Counted from the first letter of the stretch, positions 23,088 through 34,089 are shown. The stretch is 64,000 bases of DNA from Nicotiana tabacum (GCF_000715075.1 NC_134081.1:63677653-63741652); one strand, 5' to 3'. Numbers and translations are program-made. The notes: a model not told the origin generated them from the letters alone.

Positions 23088-26000
23088 TGTGATGACCCAA
23101 AATGTCATCTTTAAATTTAATAATTAACTCTATGTTCTAAGACCTCGAAAAACACTATTTATCATTACTCAACTTGCGTGCGCAGTCCGTAAAATTTTTC
23201 AGAAAGTTTTTATGCAAAAAATAAATTAAAATGTGATTTAGATCTTTAAAACTCAACTGAGTTGACCTTGGTCAATATTTTTAGCAAACGAACTCGGATC
23301 AGTATTTTGACAGTTTTGGTAGGTCCGTATTATGATTTGGGACTTGGGCGTATACCCGAAATCAAATTTCGAGGTCCCTAGTCCGAGATATGGAATTTTG
23401 AAGAAAAATTAAAAGTTTAAATTCAAATAGTGATCGGATGTCGAATTATGTGCAAACGACCCCAGAATAAAATTTTGATTATTCCAACAGCTCTGTATGA
23501 TGATTTTGGACTTAGGAGCGTGATCGAAATTTTATTTGAAAGTCCGTAGTGAAATTAGGTTTGAAATGACTAAAATAGGAATTTAAGTTTGGATGTTTGA
23601 CCGGGGAGTTGACTTTTTGATATCGGGTTCGGAATCAAGTTCTAAAAATTTTAACAGCTCTGTTATGTCATTTATGATTTGTGTACAAAATTTGAGGTCA
23701 ATCGGACTTGATTTGATAGGTTTCGACATCGAATGTAGAAGTTGAAAATTCTTAATATTTATTAGGCTTGAATCTATGTGTAATTCGTATTTTTAGTGTT
23801 GTTGGATGTAATTTGAAGACACGACTAAGTTCGTATGATGATTTAGGACTTGTTGGTATTTTCGGACGGGGTCCCGAGTACCCCGAGTGCGATCCGGATC
23901 GAAATCGGATCAATTTTTGAACTTAGGCAAATTCTGAAATTTGCAACTTCTGGTGTCATCGCACCTGCAGAGGGACTGACCGCAGGTGCGGACTCGCACA
24001 AGTGAGTTGTGGCTCGCAGAAGCGGACGAAGGGCTTCCTAGTTGGAGCCGCAGATGCGGCTCATGTTGCGCAGAAGCGAGAGGAAGGGCGCAGGTGCGAT
24101 GGAAATTTCAGCACCTATAAAGGCGCAGATGCGGTCCAAAGCTCGCAGAAGCGAAGGCAGCTAGGCTGAGCAATTTTCGCAGATGTGGTACCACAGGGGC
24201 GAGAATTTTGTCCGCATGTGCGAAAGCACTGACCAGATTACAAAAATAGAGGGGTTCCGATATTTTTGTCATTTGGACATTTTCAACACGGTTTTGGGCG
24301 ATTTTTCAGAGAGAATTCACGGGAAAACTTGAGGTAAGTCACATGTGATCATTGCTAGTCAATTATATTGGATTATCATTGAATATTTCGAATAGATTAC
24401 ATATTTTTGAGGTGAAATTAGAGGATTTGGGCCTAGGGATTTGAAAATGAGAATTTGAGATTTGAATATCAAGTTGATGTCGGATTTTTGTAAAAATGGT
24501 ATGGTTGGACTCATAGTTGAATGGACGTTCATATTTCGTAACTTTCGCCGGATTCTGAGATGTGGGCCATATGCCATTTTTAGTTAAATTTCAGATTTTA
24601 TTGAAAAATATAGTATTTTCTTACGGAATTGATTCTATAATTTTTGTTGACTGTATCGAATTAATTATGACTAGATACGAGTCGATCGGAATTGAAAAAT
24701 CGAGGAAAAAGCATACTACTTGGTTAAATTGGAGCAAGTCGAGGTAAGTGACTTGTCTAACCTTGTGGGGGGGAAATTTCCTCTAGAATTGATATTAATG
24801 TGATTATTGAAATGTGTTGAAAGTCATGTACACGAGGTGACGAGTGTGTACACGGGCTAAATGTGAAAGATTATATTTTTAAATTGTGTAGATCATTGTT
24901 GCACATTTATTAAATTATTTTTTCTTGTTATATTCTTCATCATTGATCTGAGATATATACCTTAAATTTGTTTGACCTTTTCCTGCTAATTGTTATACAT
25001 GTTTAGTTGAAATTTGGTTTCTTTTATTCTGTGCATTACTTGAAGGGTGATTTTCTTTAAATTTAACATTATTAATATGAAGTATTTGACATTTTAAATT
25101 TGATATTGAAGCAACGTATTAAAGATTTTGAAATATTATTTTCCTGAATTATTTATTCTTGAATATTTTGTAAGATTTTTGTACTCATTGTGATGGAGCC
25201 GTGAGCTCTTTATTATGGAAAAATATTATTGATGATTTATTTTGGCATGAGCCGTGAGCTCTTTATTGTGGAAAAATATTGTTGTTGAATTATTTTGGCA
25301 AGTTACATTATTTGAGCACTTGAGGTGCAAATTGTGATATATTGTGATATTGATACGCATGCGGTGGTATAAGGTCTGGGTATTGAAATGCATGCGGTGA
25401 GATAAGGGTGGCTTGATATGCGTGGCTAGTAGGGGGGAACTACTAGAAGTCATGCGGTGTGATAAGGATGGCTAAAACGCGGGATGCTATTTCGGAAAAA
25501 ATATTTTCTTTCAAATAAATTGTGAAGGCTCCCGCGGTGAGATAAGGAAATGAGATATTGTGAATTTATTTATGATTTGGGACTACGAGGTGGTACCTCG
25601 AGAGTGCCCTTGTTGATATTGATTTATGGTCGCAGTTGCCTTGATTATTTGTTGTGATTTTCTTAAAGTTGAAAGAAAATTCGGTTTTGTTTCCACGAGA
25701 TATTATTTTCCATTATTTTGCTTAATTAAATGGTGACACACGACTTGATTCATTTCCAATGTCATTTTATTTTACTATATAGTTAAACATTTTACCATGC
25801 CATTATTATATTACAGTAGGGCCCCACCTGACCTCGTCACTACTCTACCGAGGTTAGGCTTGGCACTTACTGGGTACCGCTGTGGTGTACTCATACTACG
25901 CTTCTGCATATCTTTTTGTGCAAATCCAGGTACATCTTACCAGCCTAGACGTCAGTGAGTTACCTGCGCATGGAGACTTCGAGGTATATCTATCAGCCTT

Positions 26001-26257
26001 CGCAGACTCCGGAGTCCCCTTCTATCATTTTTATATTGTTTCCTTATTTTTCTTTAGACCTTGATATATAGAGACATTGAGAATAAATTCTTAGAAGCTT
26101 GTGACTTATTTCTACTGGGTTTTGGGAGTTGTAATTATTTGAATTGTAGTTTATTTATTTCAGATATTTATGATTATTCCGCATTTAATAGGCTTACCTA
26201 GTCTTAGAGACTAGGTGTCATCACGACCTCCTACGGAGGGAATTTGGGGTCGTGACA
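23088..26257 (+). mobile_element. Solo LTR G (gypsy, chromovirus-type)
   Basis: A single LTR, TGTGATGACCC...GGTCGTGACA, 3170 bp, with no internal region. The flanks are TATTT (23083-23087) and TGTTT (26258-26262), a 5 bp duplication with one change. Modules: CGCAGATGCGG-type inverted repeats (23955-24225), GTAAGT near 24334 and 24739, degenerate repeats (25190-25560), CCTCG...CGAGG (25832-25853), a TGCA/TGCA loop near 25905-25922 and the terminal hairpin CCTAGTCT-TAG-AGACTAGG (26197-26215). It formed by recombination between two LTRs and sits inside Helitron H1. Confidence 0.88.
25190..25560 (+). repeat. Degenerate repeats in solo LTR G
   Basis: Two copies of GAGCCGTGAGCTCTTTATT, about 53 bp apart, are followed by several units with GCATGCGGTGAGATAAGG. 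They lie where the other LTRs have their minisatellite. Confidence 0.75.
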
Positions 26258-26407
26258 TGTTTACCCTTAAAAATATACACACTCAAAATTTTCATGTATC
26301 TTTTTAATTATGTAACTAGCCTTGAGAAGGTGAACAATATTATTTGAGATTATTGTTTATTATTTTCAATACGCATTTCTCGTGCAACGCACGAACATAG
26401 AGATTAG

Positions 26408-27944
26408 TGCTATATTAAAAGCACGAATGTGTTTAGCGAAATGTCGTTCGCTTTTATTATCTTTATAAAATAAATTTTATATTGGACAAAATTGTAATTT
26501 AAATTATATTCCTAATATTTAGAAATAGTTATTTAATTATTTACCTAATATTTAGGATTTCTAAACCAACTAAATTAGGTGTCTTAAATCCTTCCTAATT
26601 TGAATTGTGTCATATAACAGATTTGTAAAAAAAATAAAAAATTAACTCATAAAAATCAAATTATTTTATAAAGTCGTTTACATCACCTTGACCTCCTTTT
26701 AGTCTTAGGAGTCTTATTGTTTGTTATTAAATTTTAACCGATTAATTCCTTAGATTATTTTAGGAAAAAATTGGAGCACTTTTGAATTCCTTCAAGGTTT
26801 AGGACTGGAACACTTTGAAATCCTTTTAGGTTTAGGAGACTCAAAAATTTCATTAATTCTTTACGTTTTAAAAGTCTCACTTTTCTCCGTTAGTGATTGG
26901 CCACAATATTTACAAGTTTGTGATGAGCCTTTCTCCTTAATTTGTTTTATCATTTATGTAAGTAGTTTCTTTTATGAATTAGGGCTTTGTTTTTTGTTTT
27001 TTCCTATTGCGTATTAGAGAGAGTAAACGAAGTTATTTAGATTTGTGGCAGAAGAAAGAAGACTGTGAATAAGAGGAAAGACAGTGAAAGAGAATTTATT
27101 TTTTTTCTATCTCTTCATACACTAATTTTATTGTTAAATTTGCAACAGGTATAACTTTGGAGAGAATCATATTTGAGCAATTATCAAGTTTGTCTTGCTA
27201 TCTACAACTTTGTATTCTCTTGCTTTTACTTAATTTCTTTTTTGTTTTTTATCTTTGCATGGGTAAAGATAGATTTTTATAATTTTCATATAAGTAGAAT
27301 GTATTTATGTGAATAACTTAAACGTAAAATACTCTGACTCGAATGAATGATATGAACTGTTCTTATTTGATACTTTCGTTAGAGCTTGAATTTCACAAGT
27401 TATAAAGTTCAAAACATAGGTCTTTGGAGGAAAATTATAGTAGATATATAATTTCGGTAAATCATGTTTTACTCCTTTAATTTGTTTATTGCATTCAAAC
27501 TACCAATATAAACTCTCCGAGAACGACTAAGTAAGAAATAATAACTAAAGTTCAATTTTCCTTATTCTTACTCATAAATTTATTATAACTGGTTGTAGAA
27601 TTAAAACCAATTAGTTTTGTATAATTTAATTATCTTAGTAAAAAATAAGGAAAAATAGAGAGAAAGACTTTTTTTGTGAAAGACCTATGTTTGATTGTTT
27701 GGGTATACAATAATATGTATATTATCCTTTAAACAAACACTACTTTTATAAAATTTATGTAACAAAAAAATATATACATATTCTAATAATTATAATAATT
27801 AGATATAAAATATACTTTTGACTCAGTATTAAATTTTAGAAATACTTTTGAAATGATATAAGCATATTATTATTTATGTAATTTTTTAAAATTTTATATT
27901 TATTAGTGCGGGGTACACACGCAAGGCGCGTACCCTAAAACTAG
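26408..27944 (+). mobile_element. Helitron H2, non-autonomous
   Basis: The 5' end is TGCTATATTAAAAGCACGAA (TC expected), directly abutting H1. The 3' end has the hairpin GGGTAC...GTACCC (27911-27935), TAAAA, then CTAG at 27941-27944 and T. The 5' part contains GCGAAATGTCGTTCG, shared with H3. No long reading frame or Rep/helicase motif. Confidence 0.65.
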
Positions 27945-29264
27945 TATTATATTAAAAGCACGAAGACCGTTAACGAAATGTCGTTCGTTATTTTTACCCT
28001 TTAAAAATAAATTCATATTAGACAAAATAGTCATTTATATTATTTTCATAATATTTAGGAATGATCATTTAATTAATTCCCTAATATTTAGGAATAGTCA
28101 TTTAATTATAACCTAAATACTTAGGACTTTAATTTTAACTAAAATTTGGTTAATATATTTTTCCTTATTTGAAACATGTAAAAAGTTCTCATATTTAGAA
28201 ATTCAAAAGCAGTATATTTCTAATTAATATGGTAGTCAATATTTATGATTTAAAATGATTATGCACGACCCAGAGATGCACTTTCAAATTCCTATTTTGA
28301 TATTCTAAGATTGTTATTAAACTAAGACAAAAAAAAAAACAAAAATTGTTAACTTATCAATTTCTAGTTCAAACAAGGATATGATAATAACAAAACTATC
28401 AATTTGTTTGACATTGAATGTCTTTTATTCGCAGACAAAATTTTATGCATTAAATTCTTTCTTATATATTTGTGCAATTTTTTATATTTTTTGAATCATG
28501 TAACATAATAATTTGTAAAAAACAAATAATACCAAAAATTACACAATCAACACAGAATAAATAAAAAGTAGTTATTACTTATTGTATGTTTGAATTACTC
28601 TTTGGCGCATAACTATAACTAATTAATTTTATCTTGGTAAAAAAGAAATTAGAGAAAGACAAAGTAAAAAATATAACGGAAGTCGATAAAGTCGACCGAC
28701 ACTTCTTCAATTTTTCTTATTCTTAGTTCTAGATTTATTATCGAATGTAGAATTCCCATAAATTTTGCATAATTTAATTATCTTAGTAAAAAGAAATAGC
28801 AAAGCACTTTAAATGAAAAATTATGATTGATTCTCTGGTATACAATAGAATATCCAGTATCCTTTAATCAAGTGGGATAGACACATTATAATAAATACTT
28901 TTAATAAATATTTCTTTACTCAACATCAAGTTTAATAAATACTTTTAAAATGACACATTATAATTGCACGTGGGATAGACACATAGTTGCGTATACTCTA
29001 AAAGTACGAAAAAGGGCTTCTTTTCATTTATGTATGAAGTCCTATTTCGTAGGACTTTAAAATTCATTAAAAGCAATTAGAAATAGTTACTTAAATATAT
29101 AGAAAGTCCTCTTTCGAGCAACATTATTATTTTCATAAACTTATATTTTTTATTTAATTTTTATTTTATAACTCAAATATATTGTAAAAAATGTTGATGT
29201 AACTTTTTAATATTATATACTCATTAATGTAGGTAAACGAGTAAAACGCGTACCCTAAGACTAG
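27945..29264 (+). mobile_element. Helitron H3, non-autonomous
   Basis: It begins immediately after H2's CTAG with TATTATATTAAAAGCACGAA and a 5' region homologous to H2 (ACGAAATGTCGTTCG). It ends with an imperfect hairpin near 29231-29255, then CTAG at 29261-29264. No coding potential. It is head to tail with H2. Confidence 0.6.
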
Positions 29265-29825
29265 TCTATAATGAGTTGATTCTTAATTATTTTTTTTCAA
29301 AGCAAATTATGCAAAATATCCATTGAACTTAAAATAATTATCATTTTCTACCCATTTGTAAACTAGTTACATTATATACATGCCAAATTAAAATTAATTA
29401 CCCAATCTACCCAACTATCCCAACTTTTTTGCCCACGCTTGGCTTAATTTGATTTGGCTTGAATTGACTTGGCTTAACTTGGTTTAATAGCTTAGTTTGA
29501 CTTTATTTGATTGGCTTTATTTGATAGGGGAAAACATCATCGTTTCTCCCGCCTGGATATTTGCCAAAGACCCCCTCAAAAAAATGCAAGCCTTTAATTA
29601 TCTTGAACCCAGTACTGAAATGAATCGAAGAAAGAATCACTATAGTGGATTCAAATTCTTAAACATGATCGATATTTATGATTTTGAAGAACTTGCATTA
29701 TTTTTACTTAATACTTATTTTATAACTAAAACATATATTTTGAATATTATTCATATTATTTTCTTGAAAAACCTATTCACGTCAATATAGAGTACACATG
29801 CAATTAACGCGCATACTCTAAGATT
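29265..29825 (+). mobile_element. Helitron-like H4, degenerate
   Basis: It starts TCTATAATGAG directly after H3's CTAG. Near its end is an inverted repeat TAGAGTA...TACTCTA (about 29788-29820), but the expected CTAG is replaced by AGATT. It contains a 97-codon open frame (29497-29790) that I do not recognise. Confidence 0.4.
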
Positions 29826-29964
29826 TTTTTGTTAATTTTAAAGTCATAAAAATTAGAAAATTAACTTAAATTACAATTTCATCCAATGTAAAATCTAATT
29901 TTAAGAGGTAAAAAAGACAAACGATATTTTTCTAATGAGTTTCGTGCTTTTAATATAGTATAGA
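29826..29964 (-). mobile_element. Inverted Helitron 5' fragment
   Basis: On the minus strand from 29964 the sequence reads TCTATACTATATTAAAAGCA and continues similarly to the first 150 bp of H2 and H3 (an ATTGGA...AAATTGTAATTTAA segment). No 3' end is present, so this is a truncated copy in inverse orientation. Confidence 0.55.
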
Positions 29965-30508
29965 TAAAAACTTGTAATTAAGTACAAAATGAAAAGTTCA
30001 AATTAAGTTATTTTCACATTAAAAATATCATTCCTTTTAAAATAGACTAATAAAAAAATAATGTTATTTTTTTAGCGGAGAGAGTACTATATAAATTTCT
30101 AAATATAGTTTCTTGATTTAGCCTCATTTGATATAATTATTATTTTTTAAAATATAAGACTATATAACGGTTGAATATACACTTTGTAATAAGTATTCAG
30201 AAAACCAGTCATTGTAAAATATGCATTACAATCTTATCAATTACAACTGCAAAGATTATTGGACGTTATTTTGATCAATTATAGTGCGTAAAAGAAAATT
30301 ACTGCAGCTTTATAAAGTTGTTTCGATCTCGACCCCATTGAGCCATTCCTAACTTAATATTTGAACTAGAATTATTTGTCAGTCGTCAAATAAAAGAGTA
30401 TGTGAACCAGAAGAAGAAGAAGTAAAAGGCCTTCTATCTCCACAAAAAATGTATTTTTCAAGAAACCTCAAAAAAAAAGGAAAAAGAAAAATATAGTTAA
30501 ATAAAGAG
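29965..30508. other. AT-rich intergenic DNA, no gene seen
   Basis: Low-complexity AT-rich sequence with short A runs. I see no coding, tRNA or element termini. Because the copia element's duplication ends at 30513 and resumes at 63237, this stretch was contiguous with 63242 onward before that insertion. It is therefore the distal upstream flank of the gene at 63787. Confidence 0.5.
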
Positions 30509-30513
30509 AAAGA

Positions 30514-30697
30514 TGAAATAAAACAATAAAGGAAAAGAAGAATATTGAAGAGAAAAGAGAGAGAATTCTATTGATTTTGGGATGATTTACAATGGGGTAA
30601 AGCCCCTCTATTTATAGAGGGAGAAATGACTTAGCCAAAAAGTAACAAACTCTCTAAAAGATAGACATTCACTCTAAGTACAATTATATTCATAACA
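30514..30697 (-). repeat. Copia 3' LTR
   Basis: 184 bp, TGAAATAAAAC...TTCATAACA in plus orientation. It contains an inverted repeat around the TATA-like core CCCCTCTATTTATAGAGGGA (30604-30623). Compared with the right LTR it carries about 11 extra bases (GATAGACATTC) and several substitutions. The purine-rich AAGAGGGAG just inside (minus strand, about 30698-30706) is the polypurine tract. Confidence 0.92.
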
Positions 30698-30727
30698 CTC
30701 CCTCTTGAATGTCTACTCAATAGGTAA

Positions 30728-30900
30728 TGTGTCTCGTTAAAATCTTAACTAAAATAAAACCCAGTGGGAAAACAATTCTAGCGAAGGAAAAAGAGTACAC
30801 ATGTATAATAATACGCCTTTTGGTTGCCTCGTTAAAAACCTTGCAAGGAAAACTCAGTGGGACAAAACCTTATAAGGAAAAAAGAGTGCAACGCGTATTA
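30728..30900 (-). repeat. Imperfect direct repeat in copia 3' untranslated region
   Basis: Two segments of about 70 bp (starting near 30728 and 30826) share CTCGTTAAAA, CAGTGGGA and AAAAGAGT blocks in the same order. They lie between the end of pol and the polypurine tract and are non-coding. Confidence 0.65.
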
Positions 30901-30919
30901 ACTCCCCCTGATGAGAGCA

Positions 30920-31077
30920 TCAATTCACATCCTTGAGCCTTTGCGGCCCAATCTTATACATCAGCTTCTTAAAGGTTGACGTCGGAAGAGATTTGGTGAA
31001 CACATCAGCCATATTATCACTTGAACGAATCTGTTGCACATTGATATCACCATTCTTTTGAAGCTCATGTGTGAAAA
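30920..31077 (-). pseudogene. Copia pol C-terminus (RNase H end)
   Basis: On the minus strand from 31077 the frame reads HELQKNGDINVQQIRSSDNM, then DVFTKSLPTSTFKKLMYKIG, and stops at 30920. This is the typical end of Ty1/copia polyproteins (the ADxxTK motif of the RNase H tail). It continues in frame from KGDRTKHISSKLFF encoded at 52453-52480 once element B and one GAAAA are removed. Confidence 0.9.
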
Positions 31078-31160
31078 TATCACGACCCGAAATTTCCATC
31101 TTCGGAACCGTGATGATGCCTAACATTTTCACTTGCTAGGCAAGCCAACGTTAGAATAAT
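31078..31160 (-). repeat. Element B 3' LTR, terminal 83 bp
   Basis: This matches the LTR end at 49802-49884 (CACGACCC, TTTCCATCTTCGG, GCCAACGTTAGAATAAT). It is cut off from the rest of the LTR (41866 onward) by element A. ATAAT at 31156-31160 is A's left duplication. Confidence 0.92.
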
Positions 31161-33888
31161 TGTGATGACCCAAAATGTCATCTTTAAATTTAATAAGTAA
31201 TTCTGTGATCTCAGACCTCGAAAAGCACCATTTATCATTCCTCGACTTGCGAGCGCAATCCGTACAATTTTCCGGAAAGTTTTTATGTGAAAAATGGATT
31301 AACATGAGAAATAGAGCTTTAAAACTCAACTAAGTTGACTTTGGTCAATATTTTGAGCAAACGGACCCGCATCAGTGTTTTCAAAATTTCGGTAGGTTCG
31401 TATCGTGATTTGGGACTTGGGCGTATGCCCGTAATCAAATTCCGAGGTCCCTAACCCGAGTTATGAAATTTTGATAAAAAAATTAAAAGCTTGAAAGCTT
31501 AATGGTTTCTAAGAAATTACTGATGTTGGATTTATTGACCTCGGGTCCGTATTTTAGTTCCGGAGCCCGGTATAGGTCCATTATAATATTTATGACTTGT
31601 CTGGCGAATTTGGTGAGAATCGGAGTTGATTTGACGTGATTCGGACGTCCGGTTGTAAAAATATAAGTTTTAAAGTTTTCTTGAAAACTTCCTTTGTTTG
31701 GTGTCTGATTCGTAGTTCTAGGTGTTATTTTGGCGATTTGTTCGCGCGAGCAAGTTCGTATGATGTATTAGAACTTGTGTGCATGTTTAGTTTTAAGCCC
31801 CGAGGGCTCGAGTGAGTTTCGGATAGGCTACGGGATGATTTCGGACTTAGAAAATCTGGTTTTCTGCAAAATTCAGGCTTCTGGTGTGTTCTTCTTCGCG
31901 TTCGCGAAGGTACTCTCGTGAACGCGAAGAGCAAATTGGGCAGACACGTTTTGTGCTTCGCGTTCGCGACATAGTGACCGCGTTTGCGAAGGCTTGAGGT
32001 TCAAAGTTTTGCCTTCGCGATAGAAGCCTCGCGTTCGCGAAGGGAAAGAGACTGGCCAAGAAAAATTAGCGGGCATCTCGCGTTCGCGAAGGCCAAACCA
32101 GGCATGCATCGCATTCGCGAGGTAACCCTCGCGTTCGTAAAGAGTAAAATTTGACAGCACATAATTGTGCTTCGTGAATGCGAGGTACTGACTGCGTTCG
32201 CGAAGGGTAAAAATCTCAAAAACAGAACTTAAGATCTGTAAATGGGGTTTCGACCCATTTTCAATTCTTTTCCATTTTTGAGCTCGGGTAAGGCGATTTT
32301 TGGGCGATTTTCACGAAAAAACATCGGGATTTGAAGTTTTCGGAGGCAAATTTAAAAGAAAAAATTATGGTTGAATAATTGATTGAAATTCGCAAAGCAA
32401 GGTAAGTGTCAGGGTTAACCTTGACTTGAGGGAATAGAACCCTTAAATTATTTGCTATGTGAAATGCATGTGAACGACGTATAGGCGAGGTGACGAGTGT
32501 CTATACGTCGTCAAATTAATTGTTTGCCTGCTTACTTGGGAAAAAAAATCATAAATTATTTTTAATCATAAATTAATTATTATAATAATTGTTTCTCTCT
32601 TATTCTATGTTAAATATTAATTCTTCAATTTCTGCATTAATTTTTACATGCTATTTGAATTATGTGTTTTAATTGTTATTTGACATTTAGCATATTAAAT
32701 ATTAAACTGCCTATTTTCTCCCTAATTTCTATAATAATTTGCTATTTGTCATTGTTTGTTTCATAATTAAATCATAATTGTTGTATACTTGTTGTCTTAT
32801 AATTTTATATTAATTAGGAAAATTTCTTCTATGAGTATTGATTGAAATGGATATATTGGAGGATCGGGTTGCACGCCGCAACAGACTTATTAAAAGTTAA
32901 TATTGGAGGATCGGGTTGGAAGCCGCAACAGACTTATTAAAAGTTAATATTGGAGCATCGGGTTGCACGCCGCAACAAACTTATTAAAAGTTAATATTGG
33001 AGGATCGGGTTGTACGCCGCAATAGACTTTTTTAAAAGTCAATATTGGGGGATCGGATTGCACGCCGCAGCAGACTTATTTAAAAGTCTATATATATACT
33101 TGATTGAAATAAATATATGACAGACTTGATTAAAATGAATATATTGGAGGAGCGGGTTGCACGCCGCAACAGAACCGAATGTGAATATATTGTGAGAGTG
33201 GGTTGCACGCTGCAACAGAATTGAATGTGAATATATTGTGAGAGCGGGTTGCACGCTGCAACAGAATTGATGGAAATGATAATTGGTTATGACTGCTGAG
33301 TTGGCTTCAATTATTATAAATGAGTTACCTGATTTATTTCTATTATTGTTGCTATTACTAATATTGTATACAGGTAATGTAAGTGACCCACCTTAGCCTC
33401 GTCACTACTTCGTCGAGGTTAGGCTCAGCACTTATCAGTACATGGGGTCGGTTGTACTGATACTACACTCTGCACTTCTTGTGCAGATTTTGGAGTTGGT
33501 CACAGCGGCGTACCGTAGACTTGCTCGCATTTTAGCTACCAGAGGAGACTTGAGGTATAACTGCATGGCGTCCACAGTTCTGGAGTCCCCGTCTATTTTA
33601 CTTTAGCTGTGTGTTTATTTCCAGACAGCTTTATTTTATTCAGACCTTATTTGTATTTATTCTAGAAGCTCGTGCACTTGTGACACCAATTCTAGGATGG
33701 TATTTAGACATCGTTGTTTTTATGGATTATTCACTATATTTCAAACTTGCTTTCACATTTGTTCTTGGATTATTAATAATTTAAAAATTATTTAAAAATT
33801 GATTAATATTATTCTAATGTTGGCTTGCCTAGCAAGTGAAATGTTAGGCGCTATCACGGTCCGAAGGTGGGAATTTTGGGTCGTGACA
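31161..33888 (+). repeat. 5' LTR of element A
   Basis: TGTGATGACCC...GGTCGTGACA, 2728 bp. Modules: TTCGCG-TT-CGCGAA-type inverted repeats (31893-32208), GGTAAGG near 32286, GGTAAGT near 32398, minisatellite 32855-33265, CCTCG...CGAGG (33397-33418), CTGCAC-TTCTT-GTGCAG (33470-33486) and terminal hairpin CTTGC-CTA-GCAAG (33824-33836). Confidence 0.93.
32855..33265 (+). repeat. Minisatellite in A 5' LTR, about 8 units
   Basis: Units of roughly 40-50 bp contain GATCGGGTTGCACGCCGCAA followed by AT-rich spacers. About eight cores are visible, against seven in the 3' LTR (40865-41240). Confidence 0.88.
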
Positions 33889-33890
33889 GT

Positions 33891-33902
33891 TGGTATCAGA
33901 GC
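33891..33902 (+). other. Primer-binding site of element A
   Basis: TGGTATCAGAGC, 2 bases after the 5' LTR, complementary to the initiator-Met tRNA 3' end as in many plant gypsy elements. Confidence 0.92.
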
Positions 33903-34089
33903 ACTAGGTTACATAGGTCTCACGTGTCACGAGCAAGCTTAATAGAGTCTGAAGGATCGGTACGGAAACGTCTGTACTTATCTCTCAGAGGCTATGAAGT
34001 TTAGGAACAATATCACTTCTTTCTTATTCTGTCGTGCGATTTTATTATATCATCAATGATTGAATCATTCTACTCTTATTCTCTCGCAG

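Larger units (their letters stand above)
21904..26407 (+). mobile_element. Helitron H1, non-autonomous, interrupted by solo LTR G
   Basis: The 5' end TCTATATCTATATTATTATA follows an A at 21903. The 3' end has the hairpin CGTGC-AAC-GCACG (26381-26393), then TTAG (26404-26407, expected CTAG) and T. Excluding solo LTR G, about 1.3 kb remains. No Rep/helicase coding is present. A second 5'-like segment (AAATGTTGAACGA) recurs near 22548, so H1 may be composite. Confidence 0.55.

Noticed and set aside
29497..29790. 97-codon plus-strand frame within H4
   Set aside because: No recognised motif. It sits in AT-rich Helitron-like DNA and may be chance or a captured fragment, so I do not call it a gene.
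29789..29825. Perfect Helitron 3' end for H4
   Set aside because: The inverted repeat is present but the CTAG terminus is not, so H4's end is only tentative.
31078..31132. Minus-strand frame that appears to extend the copia RNase H upstream (KMLGIITVPKMEIS...)
   Set aside because: The extension is read through the end of element B's LTR. The true upstream copia sequence is at 52453 onward.
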